22,954 nucleotides of DNA from Candidatus Rifleibacteriota bacterium. Its GTDB lineage: Bacteria; Vulcanimicrobiota; Xenobia; Xenobiales; Xenobiaceae. This document shows positions 1 to 7,913 of the stretch, piece by piece. The notes beneath the pieces are model-generated. The model had not been told where the DNA came from, made no database searches, and saw only the letters and a program-made list of their open reading frames with translations. The DNA lies in the NCBI GenBank assembly GCA_900772775.1, contig CAAGRW010000167.1:1-22954 (forward strand), given 5' to 3'. A program made the position numbers and the translations under genes. Within the stretch, counting starts at the first letter, position 1. Each line of letters starts with the position of its first letter.

Positions 1-721
1 GCGAAAAAAATGAAGTTTTGACAATACAGCTAACCGCAGCTACCAGTATTGTCGATAAAGAAGCTAATATAAAACCGCTGGCGATCTTACCTCCCAGAAT
101 CTCGGCCCAGCTGACCGGTGCCAAAAGCACAGCGCTCATAGTTTTGTTTTCTAATTCTTCCGCAAACGTGGAAGAAGTCACGGAAAGGGCTCCCAGACAA
201 GTAAAAACCATCCATATGGGCAGGAACGCCAAAGCCATACTGCCACTGCCGTCGGAAGGGTTGATTTTCGTTACCCTAATATCGGCAGGAATTTCCTGAC
301 CAACCATTTGACGCAAAGCAGTACGAACTAACTCGCGAGCAGCTAAAGATTTAGCTAAGCTGCTCTCATCGACGCACAATTCAAGAACAGGAAAAGAGTC
401 ACAGTGCAGCTCTTCATCGAAATCGGCCGGTATATTGATGGCCAAATCCAATTTTTTGCTGCGCACATCATTCTTCAATTGTTCCCAACTACTTGAAGTT
501 GGGACGATACTACATCCCCCGTTAAATTTCATACAGTTGACTAAACCAGAATTTACATTTCCGCAAACTCCGACTTTGACAAAAACAGGATCTTCTACAT
601 TAAGTATGTTTGCAAAAAAAGCTACAACTAAAACAGGCCCCAATAAAACAAACAAAAGACTATGGGAATGTAAAGCATCCTTCAAGTCTTTGCATAAGAA
701 GGCAAAAACTGTACCACACAT
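1..721 (-). CDS. ABC-2 type (NatB-like) transporter permease, 3' end cut by window edge
   Basis: Reading the minus strand from the ATG at 721 gives an uninterrupted frame of 240 codons running off the left edge, so the C-terminus is missing. The protein starts with a short cytoplasmic segment (MCGTVFAFLCKDLKDALHSH), then a first membrane helix containing LLFVLLGPVLVVAFFANIL. A roughly 130-residue extracytoplasmic domain follows, then a second helix (LAFLPIWMVFTCLGALSV). Next comes the motif FAEELENKTMSAVLVAPVSW, which matches the cytoplasmic loop typical of ABC-2/NatB permeases (E.E..T...LL..PVS), and then a third helix. Such permeases pair with NatA-type ATPases, and one is encoded at 1690-2511 across a terminator. 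An in-frame TAG at 731-733 fixes the start region. No SD is visible, so initiation may be weak or non-canonical. A promoter lies about 80 bases upstream. The substrate is unknown. Confidence 0.85.
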   Translation of the reverse strand, partial: MCGTVFAFLCKDLKDALHSHSLLFVLLGPVLVVAFFANILNVEDPVFVKVGVCGNVNSGLVNCMKFNGGCSIVPTSSSWEQLKNDVRSKKLDLAINIPADFDEELHCDSFPVLELCVDESSLAKSLAARELVRTALRQMVGQEIPADIRVTKINPSDGSGSMALAFLPIWMVFTCLGALSVTSSTFAEELENKTMSAVLLAPVSWAEILGGKIASGFILASLSTILVAAVSCIVKTSFFS

Positions 722-804
722 TTTTACAAACTAAAAATCGCTGTGAATGTCCAACTAGAAAAACAACAAACGGACAGATCAGAATTTCCTGTGCTCGCGC
801 CCCT

Positions 805-834
805 ATAATACATTTCCAAATATATAAAAGTCAA
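805..834 (-). promoter_or_regulatory. Sigma-70 type promoter of the ABC-2 permease
   Basis: On the minus strand, TTGACT (829-834) and TATTAT (805-810) are separated by 18 bases. This predicts a start near 798 and a leader of about 77 bases before the ATG at 721. It lies just beyond the terminator of the SPOR-like gene, so the permease is probably a separate transcript. Confidence 0.6.
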
Positions 835-898
835 GCTCTCCAAAGGGCACCTAAGCGAGACAATAAACCTTACGATAAGGCTTTTACGCTATTTTTGA

Positions 899-940
899 AC
901 AAAAAAAACGCCGACTAGCCTAAAGAAACCAGACGACGTT
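899..940 (-). terminator. Rho-independent terminator after the SPOR-like gene
   Basis: On the minus strand the arm starting AACGTCG and the arm ending TCGGCGTT form a stem of about 12 pairs (one mismatch and some G-U pairs) with an 8-base loop. It is followed directly by a run of T. It lies 25 bases after the stop at 966. Confidence 0.75.
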
Positions 941-965
941 TTATTTCTGTATACGGCTTATATTT

Positions 966-1640
966 TTAGCCTTCGATCTCGTCTCCAGCAGCATCGGGAG
1001 CGGCAATTTCTTCGTAAACAGAGTCCACGTCGGAGAATTTGCGTCTTTCTAAGTAGCTCATTACATCTTCAGAATCGGCCGCAGGAATAGAAGCAATTGT
1101 ACATTGGAAGCCCATCTTGGTCTTATCTTTGGTAGCTTCGATAACTTTAAAATTGTAGCTGTCTTCCTTTTTAATCTTGGCAGCACATTTTTCGGCAGCA
1201 GCCTTATCGGAGAATTTTTTACGAATCCTTAAAGCGGTACCGTTATTGGTAATTTCCAGCCCTAAGCTTCTAATGTTATTTTTCTGAATTAAAGCCTGCC
1301 CCAAAGCTTTAACCATCGCATTATCCATGCCGTCCATCACCAGATAGAAGCCATTGGGAACTTGGAAAGTATGCTTGACGCTGGAAGTGCTAATCTCGTA
1401 GCCTCGGTCCTTAAACTCTTTCTTCATCGCCGCAACATCTTTCTGGTTGGCCGTAAAAGCAGTAACTTGTACGGTACGAGCATCAATTGCTGCTGTTTCT
1501 GAGTTGACATAATATATGGCTCCACCGGAAAGCAAAGCAATTACAAGACTAAGTCCTAAAAGAAGCCTGCGAATCTGAGTAAGTTCTAAAGTCACCTTCC
1601 CACACCTCTGCATAGAGTGTCGGCACACTTTCTCTGCCAC
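966..1640 (-). CDS. Membrane-anchored protein with SPOR-like repeats
   Basis: This is a predicted type II membrane protein of 224 residues. A basic N-terminus and one helix (about 24-46, RRLLLGLSLVIALLSGGAIYYV) are followed by an extracytoplasmic part. Three stretches resemble the SPOR pattern (VQV.AF....A......L...GY): about 57-82 (TVQVTAFTANQKDVAAMKKEF), 135-170 (TALRIRKKFSDKAAAEKCAAKI) and 177-205 (GFQCTIASI...VMSYLERRKF). SPOR domains bind denuded septal peptidoglycan in many diderms, so a cell-wall or division role is an inference from weak similarity. The GTG start at 1640 has AGGAG about 9 bases upstream. A second GTG at 1595 behind AGAGG would give a shorter, more typical N-terminus. 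The gene ends the unit that begins at 4235, about 50 bases after the ABC ATPase stop, and is followed by a terminator. Confidence 0.72.
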   Translation of the reverse strand: MAEKVCRHSMQRCGKVTLELTQIRRLLLGLSLVIALLSGGAIYYVNSETAAIDARTVQVTAFTANQKDVAAMKKEFKDRGYEISTSSVKHTFQVPNGFYLVMDGMDNAMVKALGQALIQKNNIRSLGLEITNNGTALRIRKKFSDKAAAEKCAAKIKKEDSYNFKVIEATKDKTKMGFQCTIASIPAADSEDVMSYLERRKFSDVDSVYEEIAAPDAAGDEIEG

Positions 1641-1689
1641 ACTGTCTCACTCCTGCCCTAAAATTGCAGCAGTTTACCTAGATAGGAAG

Positions 1690-2511
1690 TTATAGTTCCT
1701 CCCCATTAAGCTCACGTCCCACAAAATGGCGAAACAATTGTTCTAATCCGGGTGCCTGTTTTATTAAACGACCGCCTCGACGCACCGTAATTTCCGCAGG
1801 TAAATATTGACGACATAAATCTTGTGGATTACCACAACAAACTAGACGACCGCCATCCAAAATAGCAACTCGAGCACACATTTCTTCGGCTTCTTCCAAA
1901 TAGTGAGTAGTCAAAAATACCGTTCCCCCATTTTGACAATATTTATCTATCAAAAGACGCACTTTAGCAGCGGCGTTAGGATCTAGACCCGCTGTAGGCT
2001 CATCGAGGAAGAGAAGTTGAGGACGCCCTACTAAAGCTCGAGCCAAAGCTAAACGCTGACGCATTCCTTTGGAAAGGGAAGCCACTCGAGAGGCAGATTT
2101 GTTAGCTAAATTAACCAACTCTAAAAGTTCTTTTACTCTCTCTTGGGGGTGCTCAAGCCTAAATATGTGGGCAAAAAAAAGTAAATTGTCAAAAACAGAT
2201 AAACGCTCATAATGGCCGGCATTTTCCGGCATTACACCAATTAGGCGACGCAATTGCGCTCCTTGAGCGTAAGGATCTAGTCCTAGAACCTCAACTTGAC
2301 CAGAAGTTTTGGCCATTTGGCCACAAAGGATACGTACAGTAGTTGTTTTGCCAGCTCCATTTACTCCCAATAAACCGGTCACTTGGCCTCTTTGAGCAGT
2401 AAAAGTCAGCCCTTGCAACACTTTTAAATTTCCATACTGGCAATGCAAGTCTCGGACTGTGATCACTACTTCCGAATTTTGTTCTTCAGGCAGAGAATTT
2501 GCTTTGTTCAT
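1690..2511 (-). CDS. NatA/CcmA-type ABC transporter ATP-binding protein
   Basis: This is an ATPase subunit of 273 residues for an ABC-2 exporter. Visible motifs are Walker A (GVNGAGKTTT), a Q-loop region reading IGVMPENAGHYERLSV as in NatA/CcmA-type proteins, signature LSKGMRQRLALARAL, Walker B LLFLDEPTAGLDP and the switch histidine in TTHYLEEAE. The ATG at 2511 lies 4 bases after the stop of the upstream membrane-protein gene, so the two are translationally linked. The frame is open further upstream, but those codons overlap that gene and do not resemble the family. No permease is fused to it. The ABC-2 permease at 1-721 is the obvious partner, and the adjacent membrane protein at 2516-3742 may be an accessory. 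Substrate unknown. Confidence 0.9.
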   Translation of the reverse strand: MNKANSLPEEQNSEVVITVRDLHCQYGNLKVLQGLTFTAQRGQVTGLLGVNGAGKTTTVRILCGQMAKTSGQVEVLGLDPYAQGAQLRRLIGVMPENAGHYERLSVFDNLLFFAHIFRLEHPQERVKELLELVNLANKSASRVASLSKGMRQRLALARALVGRPQLLFLDEPTAGLDPNAAAKVRLLIDKYCQNGGTVFLTTHYLEEAEEMCARVAILDGGRLVCCGNPQDLCRQYLPAEITVRRGGRLIKQAPGLEQLFRHFVGRELNGEEL

Positions 2512-2515
2512 GATG

Positions 2516-3742
2516 TTAGAGACCGACTTTCTGCAAAATTGACCACAATAAACCAGCACCGACTAAAAACCAAGGCAAAAGCAAACGCCACAAACGCGGA
2601 TAATAATTGTATATTTTGGATCCTACGCGCAATTTAGAGACGCAAATAGCCAAAGTATAGCCGTTAAGCCAGCCTTCACATTCAACCTGAGCTCCCTCGG
2701 CAGCTTGCCAACCAACAAAAGACTCAAGGCGAACCAATTGGCCACTTTCTCCAGCTAAATCTAGCCAAGTATCATCCAGTCCCGGCGTGTCTTGGCGCCT
2801 AGCTGCTCCGGAAATGGATACAGGAATATACTTATGTTTACATTCGGCATCATCAATTTGTGGCCAAGTCAGCGGACGCCCACATAAATATTCGCTGTTT
2901 ATTTTTACTATATAGCCAAGTCCTAAAAATAATATGGGAGCTCCCCACAAGCCCTGGGCAAAAACGGCCCAAAAAGCCATAACCAAAAACAGTAACCAAG
3001 GAAACCAAAGTCCAACTACAGCCTTGGGCATGGCAGGAGGCTCACCCTCACCCCCAGCCCAAAACCAAGCAGCTTCCCTTTTAGCTTCAGCAAAACTTAC
3101 TACCGATAGTATATCTAAATCGGCCATCCAAGCGGGCACACGCACCGCTCGTCCCAAAGGGGTAAGCAAACGGTCTCTAATAAATTCGGCATCTGAAGGT
3201 TCAACTAACTTGAGCGGTGGTCTAGCCCAACGCAATGGAGTTTCTAACCAAGCAGCTAGCCAACCGAAGCCACGCCCTAAGTGCCAAAGGGGCCCTTGAG
3301 AAAAATGTAAACGGCCATAATCTGAAGTAAAAGATTCAAAAGCTCTCAATAAAGACGGGAGAGCTAACAAATTACCATAAATCCAAGCGTAACTTTTGTT
3401 CCAGCTCCCACGCAAAATAAGTTCTAAGCGGTTATTTTCGGTTAAAATATCGCGACTGGCTTCGGTAGCGATTATTTTATCGTCTAAGATAAAAACAAAA
3501 GGGCATGTGCCGGGAATAAAAAAAATGCCATTGGCTTCCGCTCTCTTTACCCCCAGTAGCAGACACAACAATTTGGTGCCTCCAATAAATTGGAGAGAGA
3601 AAGCCAATGAAGCACAAAAAGCCCCCCAACTAAGCGGAAGGGCCGATAACACAGGCAATAAAAGGAATAAAAGTAAAAAAAACAACAGCCATAAGCCGAC
3701 CGACCAAAGAAAAGCCAAGGCCAGCTTACCGCTTTGAATCAC
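2516..3742 (-). CDS. Multi-pass membrane protein resembling a catalytically dead M48 peptidase
   Basis: This is a protein of 408 residues with hydrophobic segments at about 8-32, 40-63, 242-262, 265-281 and 386-403. I know no exact family. The order of elements between 65 and 215 follows M48 (HtpX/Ste24-like) peptidases: two N-terminal helices, an AN-aliphatic-aromatic stretch, then L-x-x-x-N-x-RLELIL where M48 has a segment like DELEAVLAHELGH, further hydrophobic stretches, and SDAEFIRD where M48 has E-x-E/x-AD. The zinc-binding HExxH position reads GSWNK (112-116), so it would be inactive. Residues 330-380 look beta-rich and precede the last helix. The GTG start lies one base after the stop of the zinc-ribbon gene, and the ABC ATPase begins 4 bases after this stop. 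A membrane role together with the ABC transporter is likely. The M48 link is my inference. Confidence 0.7.
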   Translation of the reverse strand: MIQSGKLALAFLWSVGLWLLFFLLLFLLLPVLSALPLSWGAFCASLAFSLQFIGGTKLLCLLLGVKRAEANGIFFIPGTCPFVFILDDKIIATEASRDILTENNRLELILRGSWNKSYAWIYGNLLALPSLLRAFESFTSDYGRLHFSQGPLWHLGRGFGWLAAWLETPLRWARPPLKLVEPSDAEFIRDRLLTPLGRAVRVPAWMADLDILSVVSFAEAKREAAWFWAGGEGEPPAMPKAVVGLWFPWLLFLVMAFWAVFAQGLWGAPILFLGLGYIVKINSEYLCGRPLTWPQIDDAECKHKYIPVSISGAARRQDTPGLDDTWLDLAGESGQLVRLESFVGWQAAEGAQVECEGWLNGYTLAICVSKLRVGSKIYNYYPRLWRLLLPWFLVGAGLLWSILQKVGL

Positions 3743-3743
3743 T

Positions 3744-4235
3744 TTAGATAGTTCCCCACTGCTCTTCTAACTCTTTGCGTCCGGAACGATTGATGCGCTT
3801 AGCCTCATTAAGCATATTGTTGCCTTCTACAATGCGCTCCATGCCCAAATCGAGGTGGGACAAATCGCCATCCTCTACGTAATATGACATCTCTTGCATG
3901 CCTTCTTCGAAAAGGTTCATGCCATTTAAGCCATGCTCTACCTCTTCGGCAGCATATTCGCCATATTCGTTTTGAGTAATGATTTCTTCTATTTCGCCGC
4001 GCAAATTGCCAAGCTGCTCATAAACACCGCTAAGGAACTCATAAAATTCCTCCGGTCCCCACTCCTCGGAACGCACCTTTTCAACGGCATCGGCAAATTG
4101 CTTAACGCGACCGGATTGTTCCTCCACCTGAACCATAGCGGAAGTATCCATGCGAGGAAGAAGAGCACCACAATTCTGGCACTTTCTCAAATTTTTTCCC
4201 TCGTTTTGGTATCCACATTGCATACAAATAATCAA
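3744..4235 (-). CDS. Zinc-ribbon protein with acidic helical C-terminal domain
   Basis: This is a protein of 163 residues. Cys pairs at 4/7 and 19/22 (CMQCGY and CQNCGAL) form a double-CxxC zinc ribbon of the zinc_ribbon_2 kind. The remainder is acidic, predicted helical and probably soluble (many Glu; motifs such as ALLPRMDTS, EEWGPEEFYEFL). The TTG at 4235 is preferred because GGGAGG lies about 7 bases upstream. The ATG at 4223 would be about 19 bases from that SD, and an earlier in-frame TTG at 4250 would overlap the SD itself. It is the first gene of the unit that continues with the M48-like protein, ABC ATPase and SPOR-like gene, with only one base between this stop and the next start. 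Function unknown; it could be a regulatory or adaptor protein. Confidence 0.8.
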   Translation of the reverse strand: MIICMQCGYQNEGKNLRKCQNCGALLPRMDTSAMVQVEEQSGRVKQFADAVEKVRSEEWGPEEFYEFLSGVYEQLGNLRGEIEEIITQNEYGEYAAEEVEHGLNGMNLFEEGMQEMSYYVEDGDLSHLDLGMERIVEGNNMLNEAKRINRSGRKELEEQWGTI

Positions 4236-4288
4236 TTTGCTTCCTCCCAAACACTGCAGAGCTTTTAAGCGAAGTGCTGACCAAGCGG

Positions 4289-4317
4289 TCTATATGCACA
4301 AAAAAACAGCAGCTCAA
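4289..4317 (-). promoter_or_regulatory. Candidate promoter of the zinc-ribbon / ABC unit
   Basis: On the minus strand, TTGAGC (4312-4317) and TATAGA (4289-4294) are 17 bases apart, placing a start near 4282 and a leader of about 45 bases. The boxes are only moderate matches. The 337-base gap 4236-4572 otherwise holds the terminator at 4493-4545. The overlapping open frames there show no recognisable protein. Confidence 0.45.
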
Positions 4318-4492
4318 CTTCTGCTCCAGGCAAACAGACGGCCCATTTATTTCCCGGCGATAGCCTCGGGCATACCTGCGGTACCAACTGACAATCCAGC
4401 CGCCCCAGTACCATTTCCGCCAATTCGTTCGCCGATCTTTACTTCCTGCCTCTATCTGGCAAGCACACCGCTGCCAAACTTAAAAGGAAAGT

Positions 4493-4545
4493 AAAAAAAC
4501 GGCGCTTCCACGCTATATGTAAAGAGTAGAAGCGCCGTTTTTTAT
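4493..4545 (-). terminator. Terminator after the MacB-type ABC genes
   Basis: Perfect 10-base arms ACGGCGCTTC and GAAGCGCCGT enclose a 20-base loop and are flanked by A-rich and T-rich runs on both sides, so the hairpin could act in either direction. It lies about 30 bases after the ATPase stop at 4573. Confidence 0.85.
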
Positions 4546-4572
4546 TTTGGCTTAATGGCCTTCTCTACCTAA

Positions 4573-5256
4573 TTAGGTGAGAATCTTATCTGATAAATGG
4601 CCACCTTCAAGATGGAGCACACGCTTAGCATAACCGGCCGCTTTGGCGTCGTGAGTAACCATAACAGTAGTTATGTGCTGGTTTTCGTTGATAGCTCTAA
4701 AGACATCCAAAACTTCTCTACTAGAGCGTTCATCTAAATTACCTGTCGGCTCGTCGGCTAAAATCAGGCCCGGTAAATTGGAAAGAGCTCTGGCAATAGC
4801 TACGCGTTGTTGTTGACCGCCAGATAGACGCAACACAGAGTCTTTGGCCCTAGCATCTAGACGCACCAAACGCAGTAAAGTCATGGCCTGGTCGACTTGT
4901 TCTTTGTAGCTCTTGCCTCCACATAATTGCATAGGCAACTGAACATTTTCCAAAACAGTGAGAGTAGGCAATAGATTGTAAGATTGAAAAACGAAACCAA
5001 TATGGCGCAAACGAATTTGCTCGCGAATATCCTCTCCGGCTCCGCTGGTATCGCGATCTCCTAAAAGAACTTTGCCATAGCTGGGAGTATCCAAACATCC
5101 CATCATGTTTAGCAAAGTAGTTTTGCCGGAGCCGGACGGCCCCATAATAGAAACGAAATCGCCATGGGGAATGACTAAATTGACATTTTCGAGGATTTTA
5201 ACCGGCCCACTGCGAGCGTCAAAATATTTGTGTACACCTTGAAGTTCTACCTTCAC
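4573..5256 (-). CDS. MacB/LolD-type ABC transporter ATP-binding protein
   Basis: This is an ATPase of about 227 residues for a MacB-like (mechanotransmission) ABC system. It has Walker A GPSGSGKTTLLN, the family-typical MGCLDTP, Q-loop FVFQSYNLLPTLTVLENVQLP, signature LSGGQQQRVAIARAL, Walker B LILADEPTGNLD and H-loop VMVTHD. All hydrolysis residues are present. The start is taken as the GTG at 5256 because GAGGTG sits just upstream, and because this GTG overlaps the permease stop by one base (TAGTG), a common coupling arrangement. An earlier in-frame GTG at 5265 is possible but would overlap the SD. The substrate could be a lipoprotein, peptide or drug; there is no periplasmic adaptor gene in the window. 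Confidence 0.93.
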   Translation of the reverse strand: MKVELQGVHKYFDARSGPVKILENVNLVIPHGDFVSIMGPSGSGKTTLLNMMGCLDTPSYGKVLLGDRDTSGAGEDIREQIRLRHIGFVFQSYNLLPTLTVLENVQLPMQLCGGKSYKEQVDQAMTLLRLVRLDARAKDSVLRLSGGQQQRVAIARALSNLPGLILADEPTGNLDERSSREVLDVFRAINENQHITTVMVTHDAKAAGYAKRVLHLEGGHLSDKILT

Positions 5257-6407
5257 TATTCCCACCTCAATCCAGAAACGATATCAATGCGCCAAACCAA
5301 TATTGAAGGTATAGCCGCTCCAACTAAGCCCACAAATATAGAGAGGGCAAGAGCTTCAGCTATCAGAGGCACCGTAATTGAAGCCAGAGGGAATGATAAT
5401 TGTAAAATAACTATCATAGCTCTGTTTAGCAAACCGGATCCTAACACTCCGAAGAAAATGCCAATAAAGCCACCTACAAATGAAAGGATAATCGATTCGG
5501 TAACAACCATGGCAATTACGGTAGTTCTGGCCGCTCCGATAGCTCTCAAAGTAGCAAACTCACGCATACGCTCGTAAGTAGACATGAGCATAGTATTCAT
5601 AGCTGCCGTAATAGCGATAAGGACACCAATAGCGGAAATAGCAAATTGCAAATACCAAGCGTATTCGATATAGTCGTTGGCAGCGCCTAAATAATCTTTG
5701 CGCGTGGCAATCTTGACACCGGGGATCTTAAAGCCTTCCAATTTACGCACGACTTCTTTGTCGCGATGAGGATCTTTAAGGCGTACCCACAACTCAGAAG
5801 CGCCTTTGCCGTCGGTAGTGGCATTGGCCGAGTCCCAGGAAATATAAGCGAAATAGTCTTGGAAACCGGCTCCGGCCTCAACTATGCCAGCCACCTTATA
5901 GGAAGTTTGGCCATGCTTAATGGTATCTCCCACTGAAAAGCCTTCGGATTCAGCCAACCCTTTGCCTAGAACGACTTGACCAGGCTTTAGATTGGTATCA
6001 CCCTCAACGGTTTTTAAAGCAGGCATGAAAACGCGCCATTTCATGGGCTCAACTCCCAAGGCCATAATCATACCTTTTTTGCCCGTCCATTGAGCTCTGA
6101 TAATAGGACAGACGTCGGCAACGTTGTCGACAGCTTCTATGCGACCGATCCAACCGGTGTTGATTGTATCGGATGTCATACCAATAGTACCGACAGGACC
6201 CGTAGGTAAAGGGGCAGCGGTATTAGGCATTACATACACATCTACAGCTCTTCCGTCTAGTTCTAGCGACACCCTTTGGTACATACCTTCCGCCAGTGAA
6301 ACCATAGCCACAAAAGTGCCCACAGCTAAAAGTACGCCAACCAGAGTTAGGAGGCTGCGCTCACGCCTACGCCATACATTGCGTATAGCCAGAGTGATAG
6401 CTACCAT
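5256..6407 (-). CDS. MacB-type ABC transporter permease (FtsX-like domain)
   Basis: This is a permease of 383 residues with the classical four-helix MacB/LolC layout. TM1 is near 17-40 (RSLLTLVGVLLAVGTFVAMV), followed by a periplasmic MacB_PCD domain of about 220 residues. The FtsX domain follows with helices near 255-275 (FAISAIGVLIAITAAMNTML), 300-330 and 350-370. The cytoplasmic motif MLMSTYERMREFATLRAIGA matches the conserved ERxREigtLRAiGa of this superfamily. The ATG at 6407 has an AAGGGG-type SD about 6 bases upstream. It is the first gene of a two-gene operon with the ATPase. The intergenic region upstream has no promoter I could call clearly. Confidence 0.93.
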   Translation of the reverse strand: MVAITLAIRNVWRRRERSLLTLVGVLLAVGTFVAMVSLAEGMYQRVSLELDGRAVDVYVMPNTAAPLPTGPVGTIGMTSDTINTGWIGRIEAVDNVADVCPIIRAQWTGKKGMIMALGVEPMKWRVFMPALKTVEGDTNLKPGQVVLGKGLAESEGFSVGDTIKHGQTSYKVAGIVEAGAGFQDYFAYISWDSANATTDGKGASELWVRLKDPHRDKEVVRKLEGFKIPGVKIATRKDYLGAANDYIEYAWYLQFAISAIGVLIAITAAMNTMLMSTYERMREFATLRAIGAARTTVIAMVVTESIILSFVGGFIGIFFGVLGSGLLNRAMIVILQLSFPLASITVPLIAEALALSIFVGLVGAAIPSILVWRIDIVSGLRWE

Positions 6408-6563
6408 ACTTGCCCCTTTCCTTAACTGTCTAAAGACCCTTAATTTTCAATAACTTTATTGCCAAATGATCGATAAAAATATCACCTAACAAAATAGAGC
6501 AGCGAATACTCCCCTACTTAGACCTCTCAGCCTAAAAAAAATAGCTTAACAAGACAGCACGAA

Positions 6564-6590
6564 GCGGCTGCAGATTATTTCTGCAGCCGC
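6564..6590 (-). terminator. Stable hairpin after ftsZ, probable terminator
   Basis: Perfect arms GCGGCTGCAG and CTGCAGCCGC with a 7-base loop lie 40 bases after the ftsZ stop. The nearest T run on the minus strand (6533-6541) is about 22 bases further on. This is therefore an imperfect intrinsic terminator; it could instead be an mRNA-stabilising 3' hairpin. Confidence 0.5.
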
Positions 6591-6630
6591 AGCCATGCAA
6601 ACTATCAATATTTAGAAGAAAGTTTGCAAC

Positions 6631-7878
6631 TTACTGAATGGAAGGCCTGCTGCGGCGACGATAAGCCGATTCGTAATAATCCTGAGAATCATTTATGGGA
6701 GCTTGTTGAGGAGCGAAAGTCACTTCTTCGGCGGAATTGCCAAAGCTAAAGTCTTCTTCAACTCCTTGATCACTATCATTCATAGTGGGGAATTTAGTAG
6801 CCACTACGGTGACGCGCACTTCATTTTCCATATTTTCATCAGTAACGGAACCGAAAATGATGTTGGCGTCGGGATCGACAGCTTCATAAATGACGTTGGC
6901 GGCATCTTGCAACTCTTTCATAGTGAAGTTGCTAGAAGCAACTACATTGAAGAGCACGCCCTTGGCACCATGGATATTGCCTTCCCAAAGAGGACTGTCA
7001 ATAGCTTGACGGGCAGCATTTTCAGCACGGTTTTCACCTTCAGCCGAACCGATACCTAACAGAGCGGAACCAGCGTCGGTCATAATGGTACGGACATCGG
7101 CGAAGTCCACATTTTGTTCACCGCAAGCGGTAATAATTTCGGAAATACCCTGAACACCACTGCGCAAGACATCATCGGAAAGGTTGAAAGCTTCGGCGCG
7201 GCTTTCATTGTCGATAACTTCGAGAATTTTGTCGTTGGGAACGACGATGATGGCGTCGACATTTTCTCTGAGCTTTTCAATGCCTTCTTCAGCTCTTCTC
7301 ATACGCATACGTCCTTCGAAAGAGAAGGGCTTAGTGACGATAGCTACTGTTAAAGCTCCGGATTGTTTGGCGATAGAAGCGACCACAGGAGCAGCTCCGG
7401 TACCGGTACCACCACCCATACCAGCGGTAATGAAGATCATATCAGCGCCTCTAATGGCATCTTCGACCTTCTCTCTGCTCTCTTCGACGGCTTTGCAACC
7501 CATCTCAGGGTTGGCTCCAGCGCCCAAACCACGCGTAGCCTGCTCGCCGATTTGAATACGGACATCGGCGTCGCACTTATTCAATGCTTGTTTGTCGGTA
7601 TTGATAACAATGAATTCGACATTGGCTGCGCCGTCTTCGACCATGCTATTTACAGCATTGCAGCCTCCTCCACCGACACCGACAACTTTTATCTTGGCGC
7701 CGCCCTCTTCATCCTCAATGTCCTCAGCGAAGCCGTTGCCTTGAGCAACACTATTCGTCCGAGGATAAGAAGCGGATCCGATCAAAGAACCGGAATTATC
7801 GTCAAACTCTAAACCAGAACCGGCAGCTGCCTTTTTGGTTTTATCTCTTGTAGAATCCACTGCGTAAACCTCTTGCAT
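6631..7878 (-). CDS. ftsZ: Cell division protein FtsZ with long N-terminal extension and atypical tail
   Basis: FtsZ is the tubulin-like GTPase that forms the division ring. The GTPase core runs from about 61 (KIKVVGVGGGGCNAVNSM) to 365, with the tubulin signature GGGTGTG (155-161), RGLGAGANP (116-123) and the catalytic T7 loop NVDFADVRTIM (256-266). About 50 extra residues precede the core, rich in Gly, Ser and acidic residues. In the T7 approach the usual PGLxNVDFADVR reads CGEQNVDFADVR. The tail ends in RRRSRPSIQ, and no D-I-P-x-F-L motif for FtsA/ZipA binding is visible. The ATG at 7878 lacks a good SD. The GTG at 7860 has AAGAGG about 8 bases upstream and may be the true start (409 residues). 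No ftsA or ftsQ is adjacent; PBP2 and mre genes lie upstream on the same strand. Confidence 0.95.
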   Translation of the reverse strand: MQEVYAVDSTRDKTKKAAAGSGLEFDDNSGSLIGSASYPRTNSVAQGNGFAEDIEDEEGGAKIKVVGVGGGGCNAVNSMVEDGAANVEFIVINTDKQALNKCDADVRIQIGEQATRGLGAGANPEMGCKAVEESREKVEDAIRGADMIFITAGMGGGTGTGAAPVVASIAKQSGALTVAIVTKPFSFEGRMRMRRAEEGIEKLRENVDAIIVVPNDKILEVIDNESRAEAFNLSDDVLRSGVQGISEIITACGEQNVDFADVRTIMTDAGSALLGIGSAEGENRAENAARQAIDSPLWEGNIHGAKGVLFNVVASSNFTMKELQDAANVIYEAVDPDANIIFGSVTDENMENEVRVTVVATKFPTMNDSDQGVEEDFSFGNSAEEVTFAPQQAPINDSQDYYESAYRRRSRPSIQ

Positions 7879-7913
7879 CTAAAATAAACAGCCGAACGCT
7901 TTAAAGAACGGGT

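Noticed and set aside
18..918. Plus-strand open frames at the left edge
   Set aside because: They lie opposite the ABC-2 permease frame or its promoter and terminator and show no protein-like pattern.
4150..4494. Plus-strand 114-residue frame over the zinc-ribbon start and upstream gap
   Set aside because: It lies antisense to the zinc-ribbon start and promoter, is rich in Pro and Ala runs, and has no SD or recognisable motif.
4573..6407. Identification of the ABC pair as FtsEX because of nearby ftsZ
   Set aside because: The permease has a large MacB-type periplasmic domain directly after TM1 and the ERMREFATLRAIGA motif of MacB/LolC, not the shorter FtsX form.
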